From Candidatus Methylomicrobium oryzae (GTDB taxonomy: Bacteria; Pseudomonadota; Gammaproteobacteria; Methylococcales; Methylomonadaceae), in the NCBI RefSeq assembly GCF_016745425.1, contig NZ_JAERVK010000012.1, positions 1 to 64,000 of the forward strand: a stretch of DNA of 64,000 nucleotides, written 5' to 3'. The notes under the pieces were generated by a model. That model worked only from the letters and a program-made list of their open reading frames with translations. It searched no databases and was not told the origin of the DNA. The position numbers were made by a program, and so were the translations under genes. This document shows, piece after piece, positions 26,127 through 35,579 of the stretch; position 1 is the first letter of the stretch, and every line of letters starts with the position of its first letter.

Positions 26127-27752
26127 ATGCCGGAAAATAATCAAAGCATCATCCATCCCTGTCCGCTATCGAAAGGTTACGGCATTCCCGAACAGCAGGC
26201 ATGGCTGCTTTTAAAAGTCTACTTGGTTTACCGGCTGTTTCTGGCCGGCTTTTTCATCGCGCTGTTTTACGCTCCCGTCGCACCTTCGGTGCTGGGCTCT
26301 TTAAATACCCAACTTTACCATTCCGCCAGCCTGCTTTATCTGCTGCTGACGCTGATCTCCGGCTTCCTGCTCCGCTCCCGATTCGCCACTTACAGCCTGC
26401 AGGCGCAATTCCTGCTGTTTTCCGACATCATCCTCTTAACCCTGATCATGCACGCTTCCGGCGGACTCAAAAGCGGCATCGGAATTTTAATGGCCGTGTC
26501 GGTGGCGTCGGGCGGCGTCACGATCGGCGGGCGCTGCGCCATGTTTTTTGCCGCGATGGCCAGCCTGCTGGTGTTGGCCGAAGAGATTTATGCGGATTTC
26601 ACGGACAGCTTCGCCGCAGCGTCCTACCCTTATGCGGGAATGCTGGGGGCCGCCTTTCTGACGATCGCACTGCTGTCCTACGTACTCGCAAAGCGGAGCG
26701 AAAGCCTTCTGGAACTGGCGGCCCGGCACGAACGAACGATCGCGAACCTGGAAGAACTGAATCACTACATCATCCAGCATCTGGAAACCGGCATCCTCAT
26801 CACCAACCGGAAGCAAATCGTACAGTTGGCCAATACGGCCGCCTTGAAAATGCTGAATCTGGAGAAAAGCCCCCTGCATTTGCGCGATATCTCGGCCCGT
26901 CTCTCCGAAGACTTCGGCGACTGGCTCTATGACCAGGAGTTGGATCAGGCGGAACTGACCCTCCCCGATCAAGCCGAAATCCGCGTCCGCTTCATCCTGC
27001 TGCCGACCCGCAGCCGTGCTTTCTACATGCTGGTGCTGGAAGACATCGCGCTGTACAACCAGCATGTCCAGCAAAGCAAACTGGCTTCGCTGGGGCGCCT
27101 GACTGCGAGCATTGCGCACGAAATCCGCAATCCGCTCGGAGCGATCAGCCATGCCGGGCAACTGCTCTCCGAAAATCCTGATTTCACTCCGCAAGACCGG
27201 CGTTTGACTCAGATCATCCAGACCCATTCAAAACGGGTAAACAAGATCATCGAGGACATCCTGCAGCTTTCCCGACGCAGCGCCTCGCGCCGGGAAAAAA
27301 TTCAGCTTAAGCCCTGGCTGACCCACTACCTGGAAACGTTTACGCTGGAACATCAACTGGCCGAGCAGAAAACGTTCAGGCTTCATATTGACCAGGACCG
27401 GCTAACCGCATTCATCGATCCCGGCCATTTGAAACAAATCCTCGACAATCTATGCCGGAATGCGCTGCTCTACGGCCATCCCGAACATGGGCCGATCACT
27501 CTGCACGTTTACATAGCGCAAAATTCGCCTTGCATCGAAGTAATCGACAATGGCCCCGGGATCGCCCCCGAGCATCAGAGCCGCCTGTTCGAACCCTTTT
27601 TCACTACCTCGAGCAAAGGCACCGGGTTAGGGCTTTTCATCTGTAAGGAATTGGCCGAATTAAACCACGCCAAATTAGGCTATCATTTATCCCAAAACCA
27701 ACGCAGCAGCTTCAGGCTGTATCTGAGCGATGCCGATAAATCATTCCGTTGA
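26127..27752 (+). CDS. pilS: Sensor histidine kinase PilS
   Basis: A 541-residue membrane kinase. Six hydrophobic helices lie within residues about 25-195. A PAS-like linker follows (ETGILITNRKQIVQLANTAALKML), then HisKA with the phospho-accepting histidine in ASIAHEIRNPLGAISHAGQ, and HATPase_c with DNLCRNAL, DNGPGIAPEHQ and GTGLGLFICKE. In the PilS-PilR system it responds to pilin in the inner membrane and controls pilA through sigma54. It is four bases ahead of pilR. No pilin gene is in the window. Confidence 0.92.
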   Translation: MPENNQSIIHPCPLSKGYGIPEQQAWLLLKVYLVYRLFLAGFFIALFYAPVAPSVLGSLNTQLYHSASLLYLLLTLISGFLLRSRFATYSLQAQFLLFSDIILLTLIMHASGGLKSGIGILMAVSVASGGVTIGGRCAMFFAAMASLLVLAEEIYADFTDSFAAASYPYAGMLGAAFLTIALLSYVLAKRSESLLELAARHERTIANLEELNHYIIQHLETGILITNRKQIVQLANTAALKMLNLEKSPLHLRDISARLSEDFGDWLYDQELDQAELTLPDQAEIRVRFILLPTRSRAFYMLVLEDIALYNQHVQQSKLASLGRLTASIAHEIRNPLGAISHAGQLLSENPDFTPQDRRLTQIIQTHSKRVNKIIEDILQLSRRSASRREKIQLKPWLTHYLETFTLEHQLAEQKTFRLHIDQDRLTAFIDPGHLKQILDNLCRNALLYGHPEHGPITLHVYIAQNSPCIEVIDNGPGIAPEHQSRLFEPFFTTSSKGTGLGLFICKELAELNHAKLGYHLSQNQRSSFRLYLSDADKSFR

Positions 27753-27756
27753 ATAA

Positions 27757-29106
27757 ATGAAGACACCTTTTGCATTGATCGTCGACGACGAGCCCGACAT
27801 TATCGAATTACTCGAAATCACCCTGAACCGGATGGGCGTCGAGACCCGGAGCGCCGGCACGGCTTCCGGCGCCAGACAATTATTGCAGGAGCGCACCTTC
27901 GATCTCTGCCTGACCGATTTGAAATTGCCCGACGGCGACGGACTCGAACTGGTCGAATTGATTCAGTCCTCCGATGCCCCGCCTCCGGTCGCGGTGATCA
28001 CCGCCCACGGCAATATGGACACCGCAATCACCGCAATGAAAAAAGGCGCTTTCGATTTCGTTTCCAAACCGGTCGATCTGTTGGCACTGCGGCAACTGGT
28101 CGCGAACGCGCTGAAATTCAAGGATAACACATCGGCCAAGGACCGCCGGATGCGCCATACCCTGCTCGGCGAGTCGCAGCTGATGCGCGACATCCGTTCC
28201 AAAATCGCCAAGCTCGCGCGCAGCCAGGCACCGGTCTACATTCACGGCGAATCAGGCGCGGGCAAGGAACTGGTCGCTCGCTTGATACACCAGCAGAGCA
28301 CCCGCAGCGACAAATCCTTCGTCGCGATCAACTGCGGCGCGATACCGCACGAACTGATGGAAAGCGAATTCTTCGGACATAAAAAAGGCAGCTTCACCGG
28401 CGCAGTCAGCGATAAAAAAGGCCTGTTTCAGGCTGCGGACGGCGGCACCCTATTTCTCGATGAAATCGCCGATCTGCCCCCTTCGCTGCAGGTCAAACTG
28501 CTCCGGGCAATCCAGGAAAAAAAGATCCGCCCGGTCGGCGAACAACAGGAAATCCCGGTCGATGTGCGGCTGTTGAGCGCGACCCACAGAAATCTGGCCG
28601 AGATGGTGCAGAACGGCAATTTCCGCCAGGATCTGTTTTACCGGATCAATGTAATCGAGTTGAATGTGCCGCCCCTGCGCGAACGCACCGCCGACGTACC
28701 GGTGCTGGTCGAACATATTCTGGTCAAACTGACCGAGCAGACGCATACGCACAAGCCAGAAATTTCACAGGCGGCGCTCGAAGCATTACTGCGCTACCGT
28801 TTTCCGGGCAATATCCGGGAGCTCGAAAACATTCTCGAAAGGGCGCTGGCTTTGTACGATGGGAAATGCATCGAAGTGGACGACCTGAATCTGCCGATCG
28901 GGATCGCGGAGACGCATCTTTCCGAAGAATCCCGCTACGATCCGGGCCAGGGTTCGCTCGAAGATTATCTGGAAGCGATCGAAAGACGGGCGATTCTGCA
29001 TGCGCTCGAAGAAAACAGATGGAATAAAACCGCAGCGGCTAAACAGCTAGGGTTAACGTTCCGCTCGTTCCGCTATCGGCTGAAAAAACTGGAACTGGAC
29101 GACTGA
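27757..29106 (+). CDS. pilR: Sigma54-dependent response regulator PilR
   Basis: A 449-residue NtrC-type activator. Residues 1-120 are the receiver (VDDEPD, phospho-aspartate in LCLTDLKLPDGDGLE, K in FVSKPVD). Residues about 140-370 are the AAA+ domain with Walker A GESGAGKE, the sigma54-contact loop GSFTGA, and Walker B GGTLFLDEIADLP. The C-terminus is a Fis-type helix-turn-helix (WNKTAAAKQLGLTFRSFRYRLKKL). It activates type IV pilin transcription in relatives. Confidence 0.93.
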   Translation: MKTPFALIVDDEPDIIELLEITLNRMGVETRSAGTASGARQLLQERTFDLCLTDLKLPDGDGLELVELIQSSDAPPPVAVITAHGNMDTAITAMKKGAFDFVSKPVDLLALRQLVANALKFKDNTSAKDRRMRHTLLGESQLMRDIRSKIAKLARSQAPVYIHGESGAGKELVARLIHQQSTRSDKSFVAINCGAIPHELMESEFFGHKKGSFTGAVSDKKGLFQAADGGTLFLDEIADLPPSLQVKLLRAIQEKKIRPVGEQQEIPVDVRLLSATHRNLAEMVQNGNFRQDLFYRINVIELNVPPLRERTADVPVLVEHILVKLTEQTHTHKPEISQAALEALLRYRFPGNIRELENILERALALYDGKCIEVDDLNLPIGIAETHLSEESRYDPGQGSLEDYLEAIERRAILHALEENRWNKTAAAKQLGLTFRSFRYRLKKLELDD

Positions 29107-29661
29107 AATTGGGAGCGCGGGGAAGCAGCTGCGCGAATGGAGCGCTAAGGTTGAATTGCCCGTCAGAAGGCCGGGCCGATCAGCTGGGATGTTCGGAGAA
29201 AGGGTTGAGTGTCAAGACCTGCCGTTTTTTTTAATCCCGGCAAGTCTCTCGTTCGTAAGAAAGGCAGAGCCAACCTATCCCACTCAAAACCGCAGCGTGA
29301 CGCCTCAACAAGCGCTTAGGATGGGGTCGATCATAACTTCCTCCTCTCGCTTTCCCGCCGAGCGCTTATCGTAAATATCCTCTTCCCGGCTCGGTTACAC
29401 CCAAAGAGCACAAACCGCTGTAGGGTACGCTGTGCGTACCATTGGAGGTGAAAAGGTACGCACAGCGTACCCTACAACTGAAGGTTGTGATTAAAGAACG
29501 TCTGTACACCTTTGTCACCTACGGGGTGTCTCCTGACAGGCGCTAAGCGTGGTAACGATCAAGAGGTAACAAGGAGGTTATTCTTGGCCCCCATCCTTAG
29601 CGGTCCACTCCATGCTATCCGCCCCTGCGCTTACCGCCCCAGGAAAAAACGCCTTCTACAT
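29107..29661. other. Intergenic region downstream of pilR
   Basis: About 555 bases with no credible gene. It contains a hairpin near 29213-29252 (AGACCTGCCG/CGGCAAGTCT arms with a T-rich loop), possibly the end of the pilR transcript, and a family A palindromic element at 29420. Confidence 0.5.
29420..29475. repeat. Palindromic element, family A copy 4
   Basis: The cleanest copy: GTAGGGTACGCTGTGCGTACC, 14-base spacer, GGTACGCACAGCGTACCCTAC. The two halves are near-perfect reverse complements, each with an internal hairpin. Confidence 0.88.
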
Positions 29662-30120
29662 TCAAGCCCGGTATTTCGGCATCGCTTCGAGCTTGGCGAC
29701 CGCGTCCTTGATTTTGGCCTCGGCGCCGGCATCCAGCTCATTGTTTTTGTAGATCTTGTCCAGCAACCCTTCGGCGACCAGCGCTTCCTTGATCCAGCGC
29801 TTGGCGAAACGGTAGTTGGTAAATACGGGGGTTACTTCACCGGTCTCGGGATTGCGCAGCCCGGTCTTGGCCGCCGCACCGGAAGCAGGAGCCGGGGCGA
29901 TACTCGCAGCAGCGGGCGCCGGTGCAGGTACTGCAGGTTTGGGGGCATTTTCGGGCTCCGCTTTAGCGGCGGGTTGCGGTTTCGGAGCGGGAGCAGCGGC
30001 CGAAGGTGCCGGCGTCTCCTCATGAACAGCGGTTTTTGTGCCGGCACTCTTATCGTTTACGACCTGATAAACGACATAAGCCACAAAAATAACGGTCAGA
30101 ATAAACAACCCTTCAGTCAT
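29662..30120 (-). CDS. Membrane-anchored protein with Pro/Ala linker, unknown function
   Basis: A 152-residue protein. One N-terminal transmembrane helix (residues 3-22), a long Ala/Pro-rich periplasmic or cytoplasmic linker (about 28-88) and a small C-terminal domain (about 90-152: TGEVTPVFTNYRFAKRWIKEALVAEGLLDKIY). The purine-rich GAGGGGGG precedes the start. The family is not recognised. The layout resembles envelope-spanning linkers that present a small domain away from the membrane. Confidence 0.75.
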   Translation of the reverse strand: MTEGLFILTVIFVAYVVYQVVNDKSAGTKTAVHEETPAPSAAAPAPKPQPAAKAEPENAPKPAVPAPAPAAASIAPAPASGAAAKTGLRNPETGEVTPVFTNYRFAKRWIKEALVAEGLLDKIYKNNELDAGAEAKIKDAVAKLEAMPKYRA

Positions 30121-30293
30121 GACGCAAACCCCCCTCTAAATTTTTTTGAATTGATACGCCGGTGATCATTATTATCATCAAGAGCCTACGGTTCTCCGGC
30201 AAGCCGCTTAGCCATGTGCCGAATATACCAGATGCGGGCAAGGGTGGTAAACCTTCGCCGTCAAAATAAATGGGGGTTGTTGCGGGATAAACG

Positions 30294-31514
30294 CTACCAG
30301 CAATCCTTGCCTTCGGCAAGGGAAGGCAAATCGTCGCGCAACCCCATCGCATAGCGGTTGAAATAGTTCTTCAGCAAGCCGGCCCGGTCGACCCAGCCCA
30401 TGCCGGCGGACCGCAATTCGCTCAATCCCGAAGCGCGGATGCCGAAGACCTTGTTCAAGGCATCCATACTGCCCATCATGATCAGATTGTCGCCTTTACG
30501 CCAGCGTTCGTACCGGCGCAGCAAGCTCCGTCCCGCTAACGAGCGTTGTCCGCGCTTAGCCTCCAGGATCACCTCGGCGATAGCGGCCGCATCCAGCAGG
30601 CCCGCGTTTGCGCCCTGTCCGGCCAGAGGGTGCATCACATGCGCCGCATCGCCGGCCAGCGCCAGATGATCGGCGGTATAACTGTTGGCGTATTGAAAGC
30701 GCAAAGGGAAAGCCGCGCGCGGCCCCACCGCCAGCATCCTGCCGAACAGCCCGTCCGAGGCCTGCTCCAAGGCGGCCAGAAAATCGGCATCCGCCAGGGC
30801 CAGATACGCCTTCGCGGTATCCGAACGCAAGGTCCAGACGATCGAGCACCGGCCGTTCGCAAGCGGCAGAAACGCCAAGGGGCCTTCGTCCAGAAAGCGC
30901 TGCCAGGCCGTAGCCCGATGGCTCAGCTCGGTGGTCACCGTTGCAACGAGCCCATGCTGGCCGTAGTCCCAGCCGGTCACGCCGATACCGGCCAGCTTGC
31001 GCAGAAGCGAATCGTGACCGTCTGCCCCAACCGCCAAATCAGCCGCAAAAATCCGCCCGTCGTCAAGTCTGAGGCGCACGCCGCCCGGTTCGGCCTCGAT
31101 CCCGGAAACCGACGCCGGCGTGATGCGAGTCACACTGTCCAGCGTATCGAGCACGTCCCACAGCGCGGCGACCGTCACCCGGTTTTCGACGATGTAGCCG
31201 AGTTCGCCGTATTCGGTATCCGCGCAATCGAAATGCAGTTCGCCGCCTCCGCGCGCATCGAAAACGCGCATTTCCCGGTACGGGGAAACGCCGCGGCGCA
31301 CCATGCCCGGCCATGCCTCCAAACGCTCCAGGATCCGTTGCGAGGCGCGGGTCAGCGCCGAAACGCGGATATCGATCGGCTCCGGCGGCCACTCCCGCAG
31401 AGGCGCCGTTTTGTCGAGCAGCGCGACGCGCACGCCGCCATGCCCGAGCGCGCAGGCTACCGCCGCGCCGACCATGCCGCCGCCCGCCACAATCACTTCG
31501 AAACGTTCGCTCAT
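30294..31514 (-). CDS. ubiI: FAD-dependent ubiquinone biosynthesis hydroxylase, UbiI/VisC type
   Basis: A 406-residue class A flavin monooxygenase. Motifs are the Rossmann VIVAGGGMVGAAVACALG, DIRVSALTRASQRILE, and the FAD ribityl site LAGDAAHVMHPLAGQGANAGLLD. It hydroxylates a polyprenylated phenol ring (C5 or C6) on the way to ubiquinone. The gene order pepP-ubiH-ubiI matches other gammaproteobacteria and supports UbiI. UbiF cannot be excluded from sequence alone. The ubiH stop is three bases upstream of its ATG. Confidence 0.87.
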   Translation of the reverse strand: MSERFEVIVAGGGMVGAAVACALGHGGVRVALLDKTAPLREWPPEPIDIRVSALTRASQRILERLEAWPGMVRRGVSPYREMRVFDARGGGELHFDCADTEYGELGYIVENRVTVAALWDVLDTLDSVTRITPASVSGIEAEPGGVRLRLDDGRIFAADLAVGADGHDSLLRKLAGIGVTGWDYGQHGLVATVTTELSHRATAWQRFLDEGPLAFLPLANGRCSIVWTLRSDTAKAYLALADADFLAALEQASDGLFGRMLAVGPRAAFPLRFQYANSYTADHLALAGDAAHVMHPLAGQGANAGLLDAAAIAEVILEAKRGQRSLAGRSLLRRYERWRKGDNLIMMGSMDALNKVFGIRASGLSELRSAGMGWVDRAGLLKNYFNRYAMGLRDDLPSLAEGKDCW

Positions 31515-31517
31515 CGT

Positions 31518-32729
31518 TTATCTCCGGGCGCCGAGGCGCGGCAGCCGGCCGGACAGGCCCATGGCATGCCGCGACAGCAGGGATTTCGCCGCCGGAATCC
31601 GGTCGAGCAGGCACAAGCCGGCATTCCGGACCGCAGCCACCGGCAGCCATTCGTTCGAGAAAATGTGAATCAGCTGATCGGTAAAACGGATCGTGCGGTC
31701 ATGATCCCGGCGGCGCGCCTCGGCATAAGCCTTCAAGAGCGCCGGATCGCCGATGTCGCCGCCTTGCGCATGCCGCCCAAGCAGCGCTTCCGCCAGCGCG
31801 GTCACATCGCGGAGGCCGAGATTGAATCCTTGGCCCGCGACCGGATGCAATTGATGCGCCGCATTGCCGACAATCACCGCGCGTCCCTCGACCATTCGCT
31901 CCGCGCGGATCAAGGTCAGCGGGAACGCCCGCCGCGGCGCGGCCAAGCTCAGTTCGCCGAGCCGGTAGCCGAAGCAGGCCTGCAGTTCGGCGGTAAATTC
32001 GGCTTCCGGAAGCGAAAGCAGCGTTTCGGCATCTTCCCGCGTACGCGTCCAGACCACTGCCGAATGCCGCTCGTCCACCGGCAACAACGCTAAAGGACCC
32101 GAGGCGGTAAAGCGCTCGTACGCAGTGAACCGGTTAGGACGGGACGTGCTGACCGTAGTCACCAGCGCGGTCTGACCGTAATCGGTCATCTGCTGACCGA
32201 TATCGAGCAGTTTGCGCACTGATGACAGGCCGCCGTCGGCGCCGGCCAGCAGTTTTGCGGATAAGGTGACGGACTCGCCGCCCTGTTTCAGACTGACGCC
32301 GATCTCATCACCGCCGGAATAGAGGCCCGCGACCCGCGCCGGGCAAATCCGCTCGATGCCGGCCGCTTCGGCACGATCCGCGACATGCCCTTCCAGATCG
32401 CGCGCAGTGATCACATAACCCAGCGCCTCGACGCCTTCCTGTTCGGCCGACAGCCGGGCCTTGCCGAAATGGCCGCGATCGGATACGTGGATCGTTTTGA
32501 TCGGGGTAGCAGCCTGCCGAATGCCTTGCCAGACACCCAGTGCGTCCAGCATGGTGACCGTGCCGGCCGCCAGGGCCAGCGCGCGGTCGCCGGCGGGGGA
32601 GGCACGCTGCTCGGCGCGCGTGTTCGTTTCGATGACCGCAAGCTTCAGACCCGGATTCTGCAGCGCCAGGGCCAGGCAATTGCCCGCCAGCCCGCCGCCC
32701 GCGATCAATAAATCGTATTCCGGCTGCAT
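31518..32729 (-). CDS. ubiH: 2-octaprenyl-6-methoxyphenol hydroxylase UbiH
   Basis: A 403-residue FAD monooxygenase for ring C1 hydroxylation in ubiquinone synthesis. It starts MQPEYDLLIAGGGLAGNCLALAL and carries GDRALALAAGTVTMLDALGVW and AVIVGNAAHQLHPVAGQGFNLGLRD, the UbiH form of the GD motif. The ATG at 32729 overlaps the pepP stop in ATGA, so the genes are coupled. The much longer open frame to 33620 is only a read-through of the pepP region in another frame. Confidence 0.93.
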   Translation of the reverse strand: MQPEYDLLIAGGGLAGNCLALALQNPGLKLAVIETNTRAEQRASPAGDRALALAAGTVTMLDALGVWQGIRQAATPIKTIHVSDRGHFGKARLSAEQEGVEALGYVITARDLEGHVADRAEAAGIERICPARVAGLYSGGDEIGVSLKQGGESVTLSAKLLAGADGGLSSVRKLLDIGQQMTDYGQTALVTTVSTSRPNRFTAYERFTASGPLALLPVDERHSAVVWTRTREDAETLLSLPEAEFTAELQACFGYRLGELSLAAPRRAFPLTLIRAERMVEGRAVIVGNAAHQLHPVAGQGFNLGLRDVTALAEALLGRHAQGGDIGDPALLKAYAEARRRDHDRTIRFTDQLIHIFSNEWLPVAAVRNAGLCLLDRIPAAKSLLSRHAMGLSGRLPRLGARR

Positions 32730-34039
32730 CAGGCGGCCTGCATCAGGGCTTCGATTTCGTCGATCGTTTTCGGCACCCCGGCCGTCAGACATTCGTAACC
32801 GCCTTGGGTCACCAAAACGTCGTCTTCGATCCGTATGCCGATGCCGCGCCATTTTTCCTCGACCTTCTCGTAATCGTGCGGAATATACAGGCCGGGCTCG
32901 ACGGTCACTACCATGCCCGGTTCGAGCAGGCGCCATTCCTGTTCGACCTTGTAGTCGCCGACATCGTGCACGTCCATCCCGAGCCAATGGCCGATCCGGT
33001 GCATGAAAAACGGCTTGTATTTCTCGTCCTTGATCAGTTTCTTGACCCTGCCCTTCAGGATGCCCAGCTCGACCAGGCCTTTGGTGATCGTTTCGACCGC
33101 CGCGTCGTGCGCCGCATTCCAGGGCAGGCCGGGCCTGACCTGTTCGAGCGCCGCGGACTGCGCGTCGAGCACCAGTTGGTAAAGTAGTTTTTGCGGCTCG
33201 GTAAACCGGCCGGAAACCGGAAAAGTGCGGGTAATATCGGCCGCGTAATGGTCGCACTCCGCGCCCGCATCGATCAGCAGCAAATCGCCGCTCTTCAGCA
33301 CATCTTTGTTTTCGATGTAGTGCAATACGCAGGCATTCTTGCCGCCGGCGACGATGCTCGGGTAAGCGACATGGCGCAAACCGCCCTGATAAAACTGGTA
33401 TAAGAGCTCCGCCTCGATCTGATATTCGTACAGGCCGGGCTTGCAGGCCTGCATCGCCTTGACGTGCGCCTTGGCCGACACCTCGGCCGCACGCCGCATC
33501 AGTTTCAGTTCGGCCGGACTCTTGAACAGGCGCATCTCGTGCAGGATGTGCTCGAGCGATACCAGTTCGCCCGGGGCGGTGATGCCCCGGCGGGTCTGGC
33601 CGCGCAGGTGGTTGATCCATTCGAGCAGGCTGTGATCGAGGTCGGGGTCGCGCCCCAGCGGATAGAACACCTTGCCCTTGTTTTCGAGCATGCCGGGCAG
33701 AATTTCGTGAAGATCGTCGATCGGAAACGAATCGTCGGCCTCATAATGCTTGACCGCGCCTTCGAGGCCTGCATGGGCGCCTTCCCACAGCGCCTTGGTC
33801 TCGTCGTATTCGCGGCAGAACAGGATGTATTCGCCCTGTTCCCGGCCGGGGATGAATACGGCCAGCGCTTCGGGCTCGTTGAAGCCGGTCAGGTAATAAA
33901 AATCGCTGTCCTGCCGATAGGGGTAATGCACGTCGCGGTTGCGAACGCGTTCAGCCGCGCTGCCGATCAACGCGATGTTGCCTTTGCCGACGCGCTGCAT
34001 CAGCTGCTTGCGCCGTTTTTTGAATTCGCTTTGTTTCAT
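32729..34039 (-). CDS. pepP: Xaa-Pro aminopeptidase
   Basis: A 436-residue M24B metallopeptidase that removes N-terminal residues ahead of proline. The N-terminal AMP_N domain (NIALIGSAAERVRNRDVHYPYRQDSDFYYLTGF) is followed by the pita-bread fold with the metal ligands visible in LLIDAGAECDHYAADITRTFPVSG, HRIGHWLGMDVHD and VVTVEPGLYIP, GIGIRIEDDVLV. Typical place upstream of ubiH. Confidence 0.95.
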   Translation of the reverse strand: MKQSEFKKRRKQLMQRVGKGNIALIGSAAERVRNRDVHYPYRQDSDFYYLTGFNEPEALAVFIPGREQGEYILFCREYDETKALWEGAHAGLEGAVKHYEADDSFPIDDLHEILPGMLENKGKVFYPLGRDPDLDHSLLEWINHLRGQTRRGITAPGELVSLEHILHEMRLFKSPAELKLMRRAAEVSAKAHVKAMQACKPGLYEYQIEAELLYQFYQGGLRHVAYPSIVAGGKNACVLHYIENKDVLKSGDLLLIDAGAECDHYAADITRTFPVSGRFTEPQKLLYQLVLDAQSAALEQVRPGLPWNAAHDAAVETITKGLVELGILKGRVKKLIKDEKYKPFFMHRIGHWLGMDVHDVGDYKVEQEWRLLEPGMVVTVEPGLYIPHDYEKVEEKWRGIGIRIEDDVLVTQGGYECLTAGVPKTIDEIEALMQAA

Positions 34040-34054
34040 GCTGGGTATTGCCGG

Positions 34055-34576
34055 TTAATGAATCCTGATGCGCCCGTTCGAGCCGAGCTCGGCGCGCAAC
34101 AATAAGACCGCGGTACGCAGATATTCGGTAACTTCCATGAACGCGGCCTCGTCTTCTTCGCCCTCCGCATCGGGGTCCAGCCGGGTGAATTCGACAATGT
34201 CGCGAAGGATTTCGCGGGTCTGGCCGGATTGTTCGCCGTTCCGGTACAGCGCACCGACACCGAACAAGAACCCCTGACACCAGTCGGCAAGCGCCGCGAT
34301 CTGCTCCCTTAACGGGACGTCATCCGCCGGCAGAAACGGCTCGAAGTCGTAATCCCCGCTTTCCAGAGACGCCCTGGTTTCCTCGAACAGCTGCGCAAGC
34401 TGCCGCGACTGCTCGGCCCTGACCTCGTCGCCTTCGTCAAACAGCTGTTTGATCCAAGCGGCACTTTGCGTTTGCCCATTCACGCACAACATGCCGGTCG
34501 CCAAACCGTGCGCTTCCGCGGCCGAGTTGACTTCGTCGCTGCCTTTGAAAAAACTGTCTATATCCTGGTAGGTCAT
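34055..34576 (-). CDS. ygfB: UPF0149 family protein YgfB
   Basis: A 173-residue helical acidic protein of the UPF0149/YgfB family (AAEAHGLATGMLCVNG, ALADWCQGFLFGVG, EAAFMEVTEYLRTAVLLLRAEL). No catalytic residues are evident. In pseudomonads YgfB is reported to affect expression of beta-lactamase genes, but a general role is not established. It heads the pepP-ubiH-ubiI unit, 15 bases ahead of pepP. Confidence 0.9.
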   Translation of the reverse strand: MTYQDIDSFFKGSDEVNSAAEAHGLATGMLCVNGQTQSAAWIKQLFDEGDEVRAEQSRQLAQLFEETRASLESGDYDFEPFLPADDVPLREQIAALADWCQGFLFGVGALYRNGEQSGQTREILRDIVEFTRLDPDAEGEEDEAAFMEVTEYLRTAVLLLRAELGSNGRIRIH

Positions 34577-34848
34577 AATTCGAATAGACTGGATGAATGT
34601 AGCTATGCTACCACCGAAAAGCGCCGCATGCCCATAAATACGCTATCCTACGCGTTTGCCGCCGCCTTTCGGAAGGGCGGAAAATAGCCTGTTTTCTGTG
34701 CGCAATCCCCTTACGGGTACTTGCCCAATATGTGTATAATGGCATTCGCATCGGGGTAACTCATTGATGTCCGTCATTTTAACAGAAAGTATTTCGTGTT
34801 TATGCCCGGCATAAAAACATCTCCTAACACCCTTAACGCCAAGTTCAG

Positions 34849-35079
34849 ATGACGATGAACACAAAACCGAATCAATCACTCGAATTGAAAGAGCTTGAAG
34901 AAAAGCTGGACTTGCTGATCGAACAATACAATGCACTTAAAAACGAAAATCATTCGCTGAAAATCAAACAGGAAGCCCTGGTGAAGGAAAAAGCGAAACT
35001 GATCGAAAAAACTACACAGGCCCGGATTCGCGTAGAAGCAATGATTTCCCGCCTGAAAGCGATGGAACACGGTTCATGA
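34849..35079 (+). CDS. ZapB-like coiled-coil protein
   Basis: A 76-residue almost entirely coiled-coil protein (LELKELEEKLDLLIEQYNALKNENHSLKIKQEALVKEK). It is immediately upstream of zapA, with the zapA ATG overlapping its stop in ATGA. Short coiled coils here are assigned to a ZapB-like family acting at the Z-ring with ZapA. Sequence alone does not prove it. A start two codons downstream is equally possible. The gap 34577-34848 holds no other gene. Confidence 0.8.
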   Translation: MTMNTKPNQSLELKELEEKLDLLIEQYNALKNENHSLKIKQEALVKEKAKLIEKTTQARIRVEAMISRLKAMEHGS

Positions 35080-35378
35080 GCACGGTCAAAAAAGAAGCGG
35101 TCGTCCTGACGATCATGGGCAAGGAATATAAAATCGCCTGCGAACCGGAAGAGCGCCAACGCCTGATCGAATCTGCGCAACTGCTCGACAAACAGATGCG
35201 GCAAATCCGCGACTCCGGTAAAGTGAACGGTGCCGACCGAATCGCCGTGATGGCGGCCCTGAACCTTGTGCATGAGCTTTCCTTTCTGAAAAGCCAAAAC
35301 GACAGCCTGCGTTTCGATTTCGGCTCGTCGCTGGCCGACATGATCCAGAAAATAGAAAACGTTTTGGAAAATCGATAA
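35076..35378 (+). CDS. zapA: Cell division protein ZapA
   Basis: A 100-residue ZapA: N-terminal beta-sheet domain (VVLTIMGKEYKIACEPEERQRLIESAQLLDKQM) and C-terminal coiled coil. In the family it bundles FtsZ filaments. The position before 6S RNA and divergent to ygfB is the standard gammaproteobacterial arrangement. Confidence 0.93.
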   Translation: MSTVKKEAVVLTIMGKEYKIACEPEERQRLIESAQLLDKQMRQIRDSGKVNGADRIAVMAALNLVHELSFLKSQNDSLRFDFGSSLADMIQKIENVLENR

Positions 35379-35399
35379 ACGCGATACAATAGAGTCCTG

Positions 35400-35579
35400 T
35401 ATCTCCTGCAGCGTTCGAAATGTATTGGGTGTTTCCTGAACCTATTTTTACCCCGGGGGCGAACATCCGGCAATGGTGAGCATGCCCGTACTTGTCGGGA
35501 AGCCTGATTTACCGATCCAGCCTCCACTTGAACCTACGGTTCAAGGACGAAAGTACATTACGGCGCAGGCGGGAGATGC
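35400..35579 (+). ncRNA. ssrS: 6S RNA (SsrS)
   Basis: About 180 bases whose ends pair (ATCTCCTGC near 35401 with GCGGGAGAT near 35577). The 3' half contains the conserved segment GGTGAGCATGCCCGTAC...GGGAAGCCTG and a TTGAACC/GGTTCAA hairpin, matching gammaproteobacterial 6S RNA, which binds sigma70 RNA polymerase as an open-promoter mimic. A -10-like TACAAT lies at 35385-35390. Location straight after zapA is the classic site. No recognisable 5-formyl-THF cyclo-ligase gene follows, which would be usual. Ends are approximate. Confidence 0.92.

Noticed and set aside
29512-30165. 217-codon rightward frame after pilR
   Set aside because: Antisense to the Pro/Ala-linker gene. Gly/Arg repeats come from the linker codons.
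31518-33620. 700-codon leftward frame suggesting a fused protein ahead of UbiH
   Set aside because: The first 297 codons are an alternative frame of pepP. UbiH starts at 32729 with the family N-terminus and ATGA overlap.
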